Positions 7,265 to 15,291 of a stretch of DNA of 28,363 nucleotides are shown piece by piece. The position numbers and the translations under genes were made by a program. This DNA comes from Parvularcula sp964484475 (GTDB taxonomy: Bacteria > Pseudomonadota > Alphaproteobacteria > Caulobacterales > Parvularculaceae): contig CAZAFU010000027.1 of the NCBI GenBank assembly GCA_964484475.1, forward strand, positions 1 through 28,363. The letters run 5' to 3'. Numbering within the stretch: position 1 is the first letter of the stretch; every line of letters starts with the position of its first letter. The notes under the pieces are model-generated. The model had not been told where the DNA came from, made no database searches, and saw nothing but the letters and a program-made list of their open reading frames with translations.

Positions 7265-7789
7265 GTGGCGGCGGTGAGACAGCAACGCGCGCATAACCCC
7301 GGCTGGCAACGCGAAACGCGGGCGGCGATCGGGACCCGGCTGAGAAGCCTCATGGAGCATATCCAACTCCAGACCACGTCGATCTACAGGACGCTCGGAT
7401 ATGACGTGAGCCCGCACTGGATGGGCCCCTTGTCGCTCCTCGACGCCGCCGCACCAGAACCGCTTCATGTCAGCGAGATGGCCTCGGCCATGAAGGTGTC
7501 GCAGCCGACCATGACCCAGACCGTACGGGGTCTCGTCAATGCGGGGCTGATCGAAGCCGGCAGGGACCGCGAGGACGCGCGCAAGCGACCCCTTTCCCTG
7601 ACCGCCAAGGGCCGGGCGACAGTCGAAGAACTGCGCCCGCTCTGGGACGCATTCGAAGAGGTCGGCTTCGAGATCGATCAGGAAGTCGGAGGACTGATCA
7701 AGCGGCTCGATGCCCTCGAGGTCGTCCTGGCCGAACGAAGCGTCGAGGACAGGGTGCTCGAACGCTACCGCGGGCAGGCAGGCCGGTAA
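7265..7789 (+). CDS. MarR-family transcriptional regulator
   Basis: DNA-binding regulator of up to 174 residues with the MarR winged-helix fold. A helical N-terminal dimerisation region is followed by the helix-turn-helix at about residues 73-98 (LHVSEMASAMKVSQPTMTQT). The wing carries the family signature DREDARKRPLSLTAKG, and a long C-terminal dimerisation helix follows. The first in-frame start is GTG 7265; GTG 7274 is nearly as good, and the choice is not decided by the weak purine-rich upstream sequence. It lies between the EF-hand gene and the attenuated ilv operon and is separated from ilvD by the leader, so it probably has its own transcript. Its ligand and targets cannot be read from sequence; autoregulation through the upstream tandem element is plausible. 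Confidence 0.9.
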   Translation: MAAVRQQRAHNPGWQRETRAAIGTRLRSLMEHIQLQTTSIYRTLGYDVSPHWMGPLSLLDAAAPEPLHVSEMASAMKVSQPTMTQTVRGLVNAGLIEAGRDREDARKRPLSLTAKGRATVEELRPLWDAFEEVGFEIDQEVGGLIKRLDALEVVLAERSVEDRVLERYRGQAGR

Positions 7790-7857
7790 CGGCGAAGGCA
7801 CGAAGGCGACGCCCTCATACGGCCCGCCATAAGTGGCAATGCCCATTCGGTTTTTCG

Positions 7858-7878
7858 CTTCCGCACCCATGGCGGAAG
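7858..7878. other. Perfect 7-bp inverted repeat downstream of marR
   Basis: CTTCCGC (7858-7864) and GCGGAAG (7872-7878) flank a 7-nt loop. On the + strand the T-run precedes rather than follows the stem, so it is not a standard terminator for marR. It could be a transcript 3'-end structure or a protein-binding site in the ilv promoter region. Confidence 0.35.
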
Positions 7879-7892
7879 AGAAAATCGCGCCG

Positions 7893-7924
7893 TTGAGGAA
7901 ATAGTAGCAATAAAATCCTATTCT
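7893..7924 (+). promoter_or_regulatory. Probable promoter region of ilv-leu operon
   Basis: A locally AT-rich patch in a GC-rich gap contains TTGAGG (7893-7898), the -10-like TAAAAT (7911-7916) and TATTCT (7919-7924). No pair has ideal 16-18 bp spacing, so the exact promoter is not assigned. A start near 7920-7935 would give a leader RNA of about 200 nt, a usual size for an amino-acid attenuator. Confidence 0.3.
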
Positions 7925-7972
7925 GGGGTTCCAGCGCCGCCGGTTTTGCTGTAATACGGGTGCAGGAGCTTC

Positions 7973-8083
7973 ATGATGACCACTTCCGCTCACCCCTTCC
8001 GGACCGATCCCGAGCCTGCCGCCGGCAGGGTGCTCCCCCTTCTTCTCGTCCTTATTAGCAACAGCCCAAGGGAGCGGCGCTGA
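7973..8083 (+). CDS. Branched-chain amino acid operon leader peptide
   Basis: A short frame of 36 codons plus TGA (8081-8083). Shine-Dalgarno AGGAG (7964-7968) lies 4 nt from the first ATG and 7 nt from an adjacent in-frame ATG (7976), which may be the true start. The tell-tale stretch is residues 20-28, V-L-P-L-L-L-V-L-I (8030-8056): five Leu, two Val and one Ile in nine codons, broken only by Pro. This is the hallmark of a ribosome-sensing leader peptide, as known for enteric ilv and leu operons. The stop codon lies 6 nt past segment 2 of the attenuator, so a ribosome finishing the peptide masks that segment. The peptide itself probably has no other function. Confidence 0.92.
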   Translation: MMTTSAHPFRTDPEPAAGRVLPLLLVLISNSPRERR

Positions 8084-8138
8084 ACCCGGCCTCTGGCCAG
8101 ACGGTTTTGCAAGGCTCCCTCAGCGGGGGCTTTTTTTT
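8030..8138 (+). promoter_or_regulatory. Transcription attenuator of ilv-leu operon
   Basis: Four segments can form exclusive pairs. Segment 1 is GCTCCC at 8032-8037, inside the Leu/Val/Ile control codons. Segment 2 is AGGGAGC (8069-8075). Segment 3 is GCTCCCT (8114-8120). Segment 4 is GGGGGC (8125-8130). Pairing 1:2 is a 6-bp pause stem, extendable with TT/AA (8040-8041/8068-8069) across a 2-nt bulge. Pairing 2:3 is a perfect 7-bp antiterminator; a small GGCC/GGCC hairpin (8088-8098) fits in its loop. Pairing 3:4 is the terminator. Expected logic: a ribosome stalled at control codons for lack of charged tRNA covers segment 1, 2:3 forms and the operon is read; a ribosome reaching the stop covers segment 2, 3:4 forms and transcription ends. 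Confidence 0.9.
8111..8138 (+). terminator. Intrinsic terminator of the attenuator
   Basis: GCTCCC (8114-8119) pairs with GGGGGC (8125-8130) around loop TCAGC, with one T-G pair. AAG/TTT pairs can extend the base. Eight T's follow directly (8131-8138). The run ends 14 nt before the ilvD ATG, so it can only serve to stop transcription ahead of the operon. Confidence 0.93.
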
Positions 8139-8152
8139 CGCGTGGACATCAT

Positions 8153-9805
8153 ATGAAACGAAGCGACGCCATCACGAAAGGTCCCGAGCGCGCCCCGGCC
8201 CGGGCCATGTTGCGTGCCACGGGCATCACGGACGACGAGATCGACCGGCCGATGGTGGCGGTCGTCAGTGCGCATTCGACGGTCTCACCCTGCAACCTGC
8301 ATCTGGCTTCCCTCCAGGCCAAGGCAGCCGAAGGGGTGCGGGCGGGAGGCGCGACGCCGTTCCTGTTCGGCGCTCCCGTCGTCACCGATGGCATCGCCAT
8401 GGGCCATGACGGGATGCGGGCCTCCCTGATCAGCCGTGAGGTCATCGCCGATTCCGTCGAGATCGCCGTGAGGGGCCACGCCCTGGATGCGGCGCTCGTT
8501 CTCGTCGGTTGCGACAAGACCATCCCGGCGGCCGCGATGGCCCTGGCGCGGCTCGATGTGCCCGGCGCGGTTCTCTATGGCGGGACGATCGGGAAAGGCC
8601 GCTATCGCGGGCGGGACCTCTCCATCCAGTCGGTCTTCGAGGCGGTCGGCGCCCACGCCGTAGGCGACATCGACGACGAGGAGCTCGCCGGCATCGAACG
8701 CAATGCCTGTCCTGCGGCGGGGGCGTGTGGCGGACAGTTCACGGCGAACACCATGGCGATGGCCCTCGCATTTCTCGGCATCATGCCGATGGACCTGGGC
8801 GAGATACCGGCAACCCATCAACAAAAACCAGAAGCCGCGTTCGCGGCGGGAGAACTGGTCGGACGCCAGGCGCTCGGCGTTTCCATCCGCTCCCTGATTA
8901 CCGAAGAGAGCCTCAGGAACGCCGCTGTCGCGGTCGTCGCGTCGGGCGGATCAACGAACGCGGCGCTTCACCTGCCGGCCATCGCGAAGGAGGCGGGCAT
9001 CCCCTTCGATCTCGACATCTTCGACCGCCTCTCCCGCGAAGTTCCGGTCATCACCGATCTCAAGCCCACCGGACGTTTCCTGGCGCAGGATCTCTTCGAG
9101 GCGGGCGGGCTTCGCCTGTTCGGGCAACGCCTCATGGAAGCGGGCTTCCTCGTCGACCAGCCCACGGTCACCGGACGGAGCCTTTTCGAGGAATTTGCGC
9201 TCGCCGAGGAAACGAGCGGCCAGGAAGTCGTCCTTACGGCCCAGAACCCCTATCGCGAAAAGGGCGGCATCCACGTCCTTTACGGCGATCTTGCGCCCCA
9301 GGGCGCGGTGCTCAAGGCAGCCGACGGAACCGGGCAGGCTTTCGAAGGGCCCGCCAAGGTCTTCGACTGCGAGGAAGACTGCTTCGAGGCCGTACGCCAA
9401 CGGAAGATCGAGGCGGGAGATGTGGTGATCATCCGGTACGAAGGCCCAAGAGGCGGGCCCGGAATGCGGGAGATGCTCGCCGTGACCGCGGCGATGGCCG
9501 GGCAGGGGCTTGCCGACTCGGTCGCCTTCATCACCGACGGACGCTTTTCGGGTGCCAGCCGCGGCTACGTGATCGGGCACGTCAGCCCCGAGGCGCAGGG
9601 CGGCGGTCCCCTGGCCTATGTCAGGAACGGTGACATCATTCGCATTGATCCGAAGGCCCGCAGGATCGATGCCGACATACCATGGGAGGAGCGCCGCAAG
9701 GCGATGCCTCTTCGCGCCCAACCCAGGTTGGGGGGCGTCTTCGACAAATACGCAGCGCTGGCCGGCCCGGCCTCGCAAGGTGCAACAACTCTGCAGGAGA
9801 ACTGA
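8153..9805 (+). CDS. ilvD: Dihydroxy-acid dehydratase
   Basis: Dehydrates 2,3-dihydroxy-isovalerate and 2,3-dihydroxy-3-methylvalerate to the 2-keto acids, a step shared by valine/leucine and isoleucine synthesis. It has 550 residues, the shorter class than the ~616-residue E. coli enzyme. Three Fe-S ligand cysteines are in place: Cys47 (SPCNLH), Cys120 (VGCDKT) and Cys192 (GACGG). The active-site DGRFSG motif is present but continues as ASRG where GGTxG is more common. The ATG at 8153 is preceded only by a weak GTGGA and sits 14 nt after the attenuator T-run. It is the first structural gene of the operon; ilvC begins 2 nt after its stop. Confidence 0.97.
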   Translation: MKRSDAITKGPERAPARAMLRATGITDDEIDRPMVAVVSAHSTVSPCNLHLASLQAKAAEGVRAGGATPFLFGAPVVTDGIAMGHDGMRASLISREVIADSVEIAVRGHALDAALVLVGCDKTIPAAAMALARLDVPGAVLYGGTIGKGRYRGRDLSIQSVFEAVGAHAVGDIDDEELAGIERNACPAAGACGGQFTANTMAMALAFLGIMPMDLGEIPATHQQKPEAAFAAGELVGRQALGVSIRSLITEESLRNAAVAVVASGGSTNAALHLPAIAKEAGIPFDLDIFDRLSREVPVITDLKPTGRFLAQDLFEAGGLRLFGQRLMEAGFLVDQPTVTGRSLFEEFALAEETSGQEVVLTAQNPYREKGGIHVLYGDLAPQGAVLKAADGTGQAFEGPAKVFDCEEDCFEAVRQRKIEAGDVVIIRYEGPRGGPGMREMLAVTAAMAGQGLADSVAFITDGRFSGASRGYVIGHVSPEAQGGGPLAYVRNGDIIRIDPKARRIDADIPWEERRKAMPLRAQPRLGGVFDKYAALAGPASQGATTLQEN

Positions 9806-9807
9806 AC

Positions 9808-10830
9808 ATGACCGAGGAACTGCGCGTCTTTACGAAGGACGACGTCAAACCCGGCACCCTGAAGGACAGGACCGTAGCGGTCGTCGGCTATGGCAGCCAG
9901 GGCCGCGCCCACGCACTCAACCTGCGTGACAGTGGCCTCGACGTGATCGTGGGGGCGAGGAAGGGCGGCAGGAGCGAAGCGACGGCGGAAACCGATGGCT
10001 TCCGTGTCCTGAGCGTACCCGCCGCCGCGGAGGAGGCCGATTTCATCGCGCTGACCGCGCCCGACATGGCCCACAAGGAGATCTTCGAAAAGGATCTCGC
10101 GCCGAACATGAAGGACGGCGACACACTGATGTTCGCCCACGGTTTCTCCGTGGTCTATAATCAGGTCAAGGCCCCGGTGGGCATTGATGTCATCATGGTG
10201 GCCCCGAAGGGTCCGGGTGACCTTGTCCGTCGCGAATACGAGAGGGGCAGGGGGGTTCCGTGCCTCTTCGCGGTGGCAGCCGACGCGACGGGAGAGGCGA
10301 CCGACAAGGCCCTCGCCTATGCTGACGGGATCGGCGGGACAGCGGCCGCGATCTTCGAGACGACCTTCCGTGCCGAGACGGAAACCGACCTCTTCGGGGA
10401 GCAGGCCGTCCTCTGCGGCGGCGTCACCGAGCTTTTCATCGCGGGCTACGAGACGCTTGTCGAGGCGGGGTATCCCCGGGAGCTGGCCTATTACGAATGC
10501 TTCCACGAACTGAAGCTGATCGTCGACCTCCTCCACGAGGGCGGCCTCGAGAAGATGTACGACTTCATCTCCGAAACCGCGACGTTCGGTGACCTGATGT
10601 CGGGGAACCGCGTGGTCGGCCCCGAGGCGAAGGCCCGGATGAAGGATGTCCTGGCGGACATCCAGAGCGGGAAGTTCGCCCATGACTGGATCCTCGAGAA
10701 CCAGGCCGGAAAGGCGCGCTACGACGCGATGCTGAACCGCAAGCGCTCGCACGACATCGAAGAGATCGGCGGGCGCATGCGTTCGATGATGACCTGGCTG
10801 GGCGGCGACGGAAACAACGCAGGAGACTGA
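9808..10830 (+). CDS. ilvC: Ketol-acid reductoisomerase (NADP+)
   Basis: Converts acetolactate and acetohydroxybutyrate to the dihydroxy acids by Mg2+-dependent alkyl migration and NADPH reduction. At 340 residues it is the short class-I form. The Rossmann motif GYGSQG occurs near residue 30, and the cofactor loop GARKGGRS contains Arg and Ser, as expected for NADPH. The C-terminal knotted domain carries ETDLFGEQ and the Glu-rich metal site region. The ATG at 9808 has AGGAG about 8 nt upstream and gives the standard MTEELRVFTKDD N-terminus; an in-frame upstream extension overlaps ilvD and is not likely. The stop overlaps the ilvB ATG by 1 nt (TGATG). Confidence 0.98.
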   Translation: MTEELRVFTKDDVKPGTLKDRTVAVVGYGSQGRAHALNLRDSGLDVIVGARKGGRSEATAETDGFRVLSVPAAAEEADFIALTAPDMAHKEIFEKDLAPNMKDGDTLMFAHGFSVVYNQVKAPVGIDVIMVAPKGPGDLVRREYERGRGVPCLFAVAADATGEATDKALAYADGIGGTAAAIFETTFRAETETDLFGEQAVLCGGVTELFIAGYETLVEAGYPRELAYYECFHELKLIVDLLHEGGLEKMYDFISETATFGDLMSGNRVVGPEAKARMKDVLADIQSGKFAHDWILENQAGKARYDAMLNRKRSHDIEEIGGRMRSMMTWLGGDGNNAGD

Positions 10831-12524
10831 TGGCCATGACGGCGGCGGCAATGAAGGCAGAGGCGAGGCATGAACGTCCCCGGCGGGGGGCCGACCTGAT
10901 CGTCAGGGCACTCGAGGCCCAGGGGGTGACGACCGTCTTCGGCTACCCGGGCGGTGCGATCATGCCGACCTACGATGCCCTTGCCGGATCGTCATTGAAG
11001 CACATTCTCTGCCGCCACGAACAGGGAGCGGCGTTTGCGGCCGCCGGGTGGGCAAGGATGACGGGGCGAGCCGGGGTCTGCCTTGCAACCTCCGGACCCG
11101 GAGCGACAAACCTCGTCACCGGCATAGCCGACGCCTTCATGGACTCCGTTCCCCTCGTGGCCATAACCGGCCAGGTGGCCCAGCAGGTCATGGGAACCGA
11201 TGCCTTCCAGGAAATCGATACCTTCGGCATCACCATGCCGATCGTGAAGCATTCCTACGTCGTGCGCGATGCTGAAGAGCTCGCGGACACGATTGCCGAG
11301 GCGTTCCGGATCGCCCAGGAAGGCCGGCCGGGACCCGTCCTGATCGACGTGCCCAAGGATGTCCAGAACGCGGAAACGGAACATCACCCCCGTCGTCCCT
11401 TGCGCCTCGAACGCCTGCCGACCAGTATCCGTGCGGTCGAGGAAGCCCGGCGCGTGATCATGCAGGCCGAACGGCCGCTCTTCTATCTGGGGGGCGGGGT
11501 CGTCCGGGGACGGGCGACCGAGGAAATCCGGCGGCTTGTCGAGGACAGCGGGCTGCCCTCGGTTTCCACCCTCCAGGCCCAGGGCGTCCTGCCCACCGAC
11601 CATTCCCAGAGCCTCGGGATGCTCGGCATGCACGGAAGCCGGGCGGCGAACCTCGCCGTTCAGGAGGCGGACCTCTTGATCGTCATGGGCGCGCGTTTCG
11701 ATGACCGCGCCACGGGAAAGCTGGACGGGTTCGCCCCGAAGGCAAGGGTCATCCATTTCGACCGGGACATTTCGGAGATCGGCAAGCTGAGAAAAGCCGA
11801 TCTCGCCGTACCCGGCGAGCTGCGCGACGCGGCGCGGTCGCTTCGTCCGTTGCGGAGCGAAGCGGATGATTGGGTCGCGCACTGCGCCGCGCTGAAGGCG
11901 GACGAACCATCCCGGTACGATGCGCCGGGTGACGGCATCTACGCACCCCGTTTCCTCAAACACCTTTCGGAGAAGGCCGGCGACAGTTTCGTGGCCGTGG
12001 CTGATGTCGGCCAGCACCAGATGTGGATCGCCCAGCATTGCCGCTTCACGCGGCCGGAAGCCCACCTGACCAGCGGCGGGCTCGGTTCGATGGGTTTCAG
12101 CCTGCCCACCGCCATCGGTGCCAAACTAGCCGATCCCTCGGCGACTGTCGTTTCCATCTCCGGGGACGGAGGTTTCATGATGAACATCCAGGAACTCGCG
12201 ACGGTCAACCGCTACCGGGTTCCCCTGAAGATCGTCGTGGTCGACAACTCCCGCCTCGGCATGGTCCGTCAGTGGCAGGAGCTCTTCTTCGAAGAGAACT
12301 ATTCCGAGGTCGATCTCTCCGACAATCCGGATTTCGCGCAGGTGGCCCGGGCTTTCGGAATCGACGCCATGACCCTCGAGAAAGCGAGCGAGATGGACGA
12401 AGGCATCGATCGCTTCCTCGGCGCGGAGGGAGCGATGCTCTGTCATGTGAAGATCGACCCACGCGAGAACGTCTGGCCGCTGGTTCCGCCGGGCGCCCGA
12501 AACGACGAGATGATGGAGGCCTGA
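10830..12524 (+). CDS. ilvB: Acetolactate synthase, large catalytic subunit
   Basis: ThDP- and FAD-dependent enzyme that makes acetolactate from two pyruvates or acetohydroxybutyrate from pyruvate and 2-ketobutyrate. It has 564 residues. The catalytic Glu64 is in CRHEQGAAFAA. The ThDP motif is GDGGFMMN ending in VVDN, and GMVRQWQELFF is the anabolic AHAS signature that separates it from catabolic and oxo-acid relatives. Because the partner gene is the short IlvM type, the pair resembles enteric IlvG-IlvM, so ilvG would be an equally fair symbol. Starts at ATG 10830 or 10836 are both possible; GGAG at 10822-10825 is better spaced for 10836. The IlvM gene starts 2 nt after the stop. Confidence 0.95.
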   Translation: MAMTAAAMKAEARHERPRRGADLIVRALEAQGVTTVFGYPGGAIMPTYDALAGSSLKHILCRHEQGAAFAAAGWARMTGRAGVCLATSGPGATNLVTGIADAFMDSVPLVAITGQVAQQVMGTDAFQEIDTFGITMPIVKHSYVVRDAEELADTIAEAFRIAQEGRPGPVLIDVPKDVQNAETEHHPRRPLRLERLPTSIRAVEEARRVIMQAERPLFYLGGGVVRGRATEEIRRLVEDSGLPSVSTLQAQGVLPTDHSQSLGMLGMHGSRAANLAVQEADLLIVMGARFDDRATGKLDGFAPKARVIHFDRDISEIGKLRKADLAVPGELRDAARSLRPLRSEADDWVAHCAALKADEPSRYDAPGDGIYAPRFLKHLSEKAGDSFVAVADVGQHQMWIAQHCRFTRPEAHLTSGGLGSMGFSLPTAIGAKLADPSATVVSISGDGGFMMNIQELATVNRYRVPLKIVVVDNSRLGMVRQWQELFFEENYSEVDLSDNPDFAQVARAFGIDAMTLEKASEMDEGIDRFLGAEGAMLCHVKIDPRENVWPLVPPGARNDEMMEA

Positions 12525-12526
12525 AG

Positions 12527-12817
12527 GTGAGCATCGAAACTCTCAACATCGAGACCGACAACGTCAACGGGACCCTGCGCCGGATCTGGACGATCATCGA
12601 ACAGCGCGGCTGGTATGTGCGCAGTCTCCTGGTCGAGGAGGTCGAGGGCGGCGTCAGGACCTGGGTGCAGGTCTCTCCCACCGACGGGAAGCGGCAGATC
12701 GAGACCCTCAGGCGGCAGATCGAGAAGCTGGTCAATGTGCGCCATGCGGAACTCCTGCACCGGAGCCGGGTGAAACCGAGTGCCTTCGAGGAAATTCCCT
12801 ACGCGGAGGCAATATGA
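12527..12817 (+). CDS. ilvM: Acetolactate synthase small subunit, short IlvM-like
   Basis: Regulatory subunit of acetolactate synthase: it activates the large subunit and in many forms binds valine for feedback inhibition. Only 96 residues are encoded from GTG 12527, with GGAGG (12515-12519) 7 nt upstream. That is one ACT domain (TDNVNGTLRRIWTIIEQRGW, later KLVNVRHAELL) without the C-terminal domain of the usual ~160-residue IlvH. Length and layout match enteric IlvM/IlvN. IlvM-containing AHAS II of E. coli is valine-insensitive, so weak feedback is possible here but not shown. The stop overlaps the ilvA start (ATGATG), indicating coupling. Confidence 0.88.
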   Translation: MSIETLNIETDNVNGTLRRIWTIIEQRGWYVRSLLVEEVEGGVRTWVQVSPTDGKRQIETLRRQIEKLVNVRHAELLHRSRVKPSAFEEIPYAEAI

Positions 12818-14091
12818 TGTCCGCCACCGTTCGGACGAGGCCGACAGACACACTGGCACCCGAAGACAACCCCTTCGGCCTGACGGCCGAAGCGTTCGGG
12901 AGTATCGCCGGCCGCGAGGATCCGGCCTGGAAGGCCGTGTCGAACACCCCTTGCCTCCATGCGCCGAAGCTTTCCGCCCTCTGCGGTTCGGAACTGTGGT
13001 TCAAATACGAAAACCAGCAGTACACGGGAAGTTTCAAGGAGCGCGGCGCACTCGCGAAGCTTCTGTCCCTGACGCCCGAGCAAAGAGCATGCGGCGTGAT
13101 CGCCGCATCGGCCGGCAATCATGCCCAGGGCCTGGCCCGCCACGCGCAGCTTCTCGGCATCCGCGCGATGATCGTCATGCCCCGGCGCACCCCTTCGGTC
13201 AAAGTCGAGGAAACCCGGAGCCTCGGCGCCGACATCGTGCTGGAGGGTGAGGGTTACGACGACGCCAGCGAGACCGCCCGTGTTCTTGCAAGGGAAACCG
13301 GGGCCGTCACCGTTCATCCCTTCGACGACCCTTACGTCGCCGCCGGCCAGGGGACGGTCGCGGCCGAGATGCTGGCCTCGGTTCCGGATCTCGATGTCCT
13401 TGTCGTGCCGATCGGCGGGGGCGGGCTCGCTTCCGGGATGGCAGTCATCGGCAAGCGGACCAAACCCGACCTGAAGGTGATCGGGGTCCAGTCCGCACTC
13501 TACCCGGGCATGATCAACGCCATCAAGGGCAACCGGCGCCCCTGCGGCGGCAGCACCCTCGCCGAGGGGATTGCCGTGCGGGAGCCGGGTCAACTGACGC
13601 GCCGTATCGTCGCCGACTACGTCGACGAGATCGTGACCGTGGACGAGGTCCATCTTGAACGGGCGCTCAGCCTGCTTCTGACTGTCCAGAAGACACTCCC
13701 CGAAGGTGCCGGCGCCGCCGGTCTCGCCGCCGTCCTGGCCCACCGCAGCCTGTTCCGGGGCAGGAAGGTCGGAAGTGTCATCTGTGGCGGGAATATCGAC
13801 ACCCGCCTCGTCTCGGGTATCCTCATGCGCGATCTCGCACGTCAGAGACGCCTCGCCCGTCTGCGGGTCGAGCTCATCGACGTGCCCGGACAGCTCAGCA
13901 TCGTTTCGGACGCGATCACGAGGGCGGACGGCAATATCATCGACGTCTCCTACCACAAGATCTTCAACGACCTCCCCGCGAAACAGACCTATCTCGATAT
14001 CTCGGTCGAGGCTGTGGACGCAGAGCATATGGATCGAATCATCGACGAGCTCCGGCGCGTCGGTCTCGATGTTCAGTTGGCCAACTACTAG
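12814..14091 (+). CDS. ilvA: Threonine ammonia-lyase, biosynthetic
   Basis: PLP enzyme that deaminates threonine to 2-ketobutyrate, the entry to isoleucine. It has 425 residues. The PLP lysine is in TGSFKERGA, the phosphate-binding loop is GGGGLASG, and SAGNHAQG is the classic fold-II motif. The last ~75 residues form a single ACT-like domain (RLARLRVELIDVPGQLSIVS...). The E. coli enzyme has about 514 residues with two regulatory ACT-like modules, so this is the shorter form. Two adjacent in-frame ATGs (12814, 12817) exist; GGAGG (12805-12809) is better spaced for the second. Its place in the operon argues for a biosynthetic rather than catabolic role. Confidence 0.94.
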   Translation: MMSATVRTRPTDTLAPEDNPFGLTAEAFGSIAGREDPAWKAVSNTPCLHAPKLSALCGSELWFKYENQQYTGSFKERGALAKLLSLTPEQRACGVIAASAGNHAQGLARHAQLLGIRAMIVMPRRTPSVKVEETRSLGADIVLEGEGYDDASETARVLARETGAVTVHPFDDPYVAAGQGTVAAEMLASVPDLDVLVVPIGGGGLASGMAVIGKRTKPDLKVIGVQSALYPGMINAIKGNRRPCGGSTLAEGIAVREPGQLTRRIVADYVDEIVTVDEVHLERALSLLLTVQKTLPEGAGAAGLAAVLAHRSLFRGRKVGSVICGGNIDTRLVSGILMRDLARQRRLARLRVELIDVPGQLSIVSDAITRADGNIIDVSYHKIFNDLPAKQTYLDISVEAVDAEHMDRIIDELRRVGLDVQLANY

Positions 14092-14100
14092 GAAGGGTAC

Positions 14101-15291
14101 GTGACCATGACCGATGACACCTATGTACGGATCTTCGACACGACCCTGAGGGACGGCGAGCAGAGCCCGGGCTTCTCGATGACGATGAAGGGCAAGCTGC
14201 GGATGGCCAAGGCCCTGTCCGCGCTCAATGTCGATGTGATCGAGGCTGGTTTCGCCGCCGCCTCGCCGGGCGATTTCGAGGCGGTCCAGGCCATCGCGGA
14301 GGTGGCCGACGGCCCCCGGGTCTGTAGCCTTGCGAGGGTTTCCGAACGCGATATCGACGCGGCGGCGGAGGCGCTGGCGGAGGCACCGCGCAAGCGCTGC
14401 CATGTCTTCATCGGCACGTCGCCGACCCACCGCCAGCACAAGTTGCAGCTTCGCAAGGGCGAAATCCTCGACAGGATCGAGGACGGCGTGGCCTACGCCC
14501 GGGAACACTTCGATGACGTCGAGTTCTCCGCGGAGGATGCCCTGCGTACCGAAAGGACCTTTCTCGCCGAGGCGATGAGGGTCGCCATGGACGCGGGCGC
14601 GAAGACCCTGAATGTTCCCGATACGGTCGGCTACACCACTCCGGACGAGATCTATGATACGTTCCGCTACCTGATCGACTGCGTGGAGCCGGGCGAGGAT
14701 GTCGTTTTCTCCGCCCACTGCCACGATGATCTCGGCCTCGCGGTCTCGAATTCCCTCGCTGCGGTCCGGGCCGGTGTCCGCCAGATCGAGTGCACGGTCA
14801 ACGGCATCGGTGAGCGCGCAGGCAATGCCGCGATGGAAGAGGTCGTGATGGCCCTCCGGACGAGGCGGAGCTTCTACGGCGCGCAGACCGGTATCGCCAC
14901 CGAGCACTTCTTCTCGGCTTCCCGTACCCTGGAAGACGTGACAGGGGAAAAGGTCCAGCGAAACAAGGCCATCGTCGGTCGCAACGCCTTCGCGCACGAG
15001 GCTGGCATCCATCAGCATGGTATGCTGAAGAACCGCGAGACCTACGAGATCATGCGGCCCGAGGATGTGGGCGCGCCGAAATCCGCCCTGGTGCTCGGAA
15101 AGCATTCCGGCAAGCACGCCCTCTTCGCGCGGCTCGAAGAGCTGGGCCATGAAGTCGACCCGGCCGAAACCGAGGCGGTCTTCGCGGCCTTCAAGAGACT
15201 CGCGGACGAGAAACACGAGGTGAGCGACGAAGAGCTGAGGACCCTCGTGGCAGGCGCCTCGAACCGCGTCGTCCTTGCAGAGACTGCCTGA
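14101..15291 (+). CDS. leuA: 2-Isopropylmalate synthase lacking regulatory domain
   Basis: Condenses acetyl-CoA with 2-ketoisovalerate, the first committed step to leucine. The TIM barrel is complete: DTTLRDGEQSPG near the N-terminus, the metal-binding HCHDDLG, then NGIGERAGN and the HEAGIHQHG helix region. At 396 residues it ends at about the linker, where the ~120-residue C-terminal leucine-binding domain of the usual ~510-560-residue LeuA would begin. leuC starts at the stop codon (TGATG), so no remnant is hidden downstream. Homocitrate or citramalate synthase is an alternative for short relatives, but the leuCDB neighbours favour isopropylmalate. GTG 14101 or ATG 14107 could be the start; AGGAAGG lies at 14090-14096. 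Confidence 0.88.
   Translation: MTMTDDTYVRIFDTTLRDGEQSPGFSMTMKGKLRMAKALSALNVDVIEAGFAAASPGDFEAVQAIAEVADGPRVCSLARVSERDIDAAAEALAEAPRKRCHVFIGTSPTHRQHKLQLRKGEILDRIEDGVAYAREHFDDVEFSAEDALRTERTFLAEAMRVAMDAGAKTLNVPDTVGYTTPDEIYDTFRYLIDCVEPGEDVVFSAHCHDDLGLAVSNSLAAVRAGVRQIECTVNGIGERAGNAAMEEVVMALRTRRSFYGAQTGIATEHFFSASRTLEDVTGEKVQRNKAIVGRNAFAHEAGIHQHGMLKNRETYEIMRPEDVGAPKSALVLGKHSGKHALFARLEELGHEVDPAETEAVFAAFKRLADEKHEVSDEELRTLVAGASNRVVLAETA

Noticed and set aside
7858..7878. Intrinsic terminator for marR
   Set aside because: The stem is perfect, but the T-run lies before it on the + strand, and no T-run follows on either strand.
12799..15216. Very long minus-strand open frame (805 codons) antisense to ilvA and leuA
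   Set aside because: It mirrors well-conserved genes on the other strand. Open antisense frames are expected at this GC content, and the translation shows no recognisable domain.
14101..15291. LeuA shortened by a frameshift or sequencing error
   Set aside because: The next gene starts on the stop codon with a normal LeuC N-terminus, so no remnant of a regulatory domain exists downstream in any frame.
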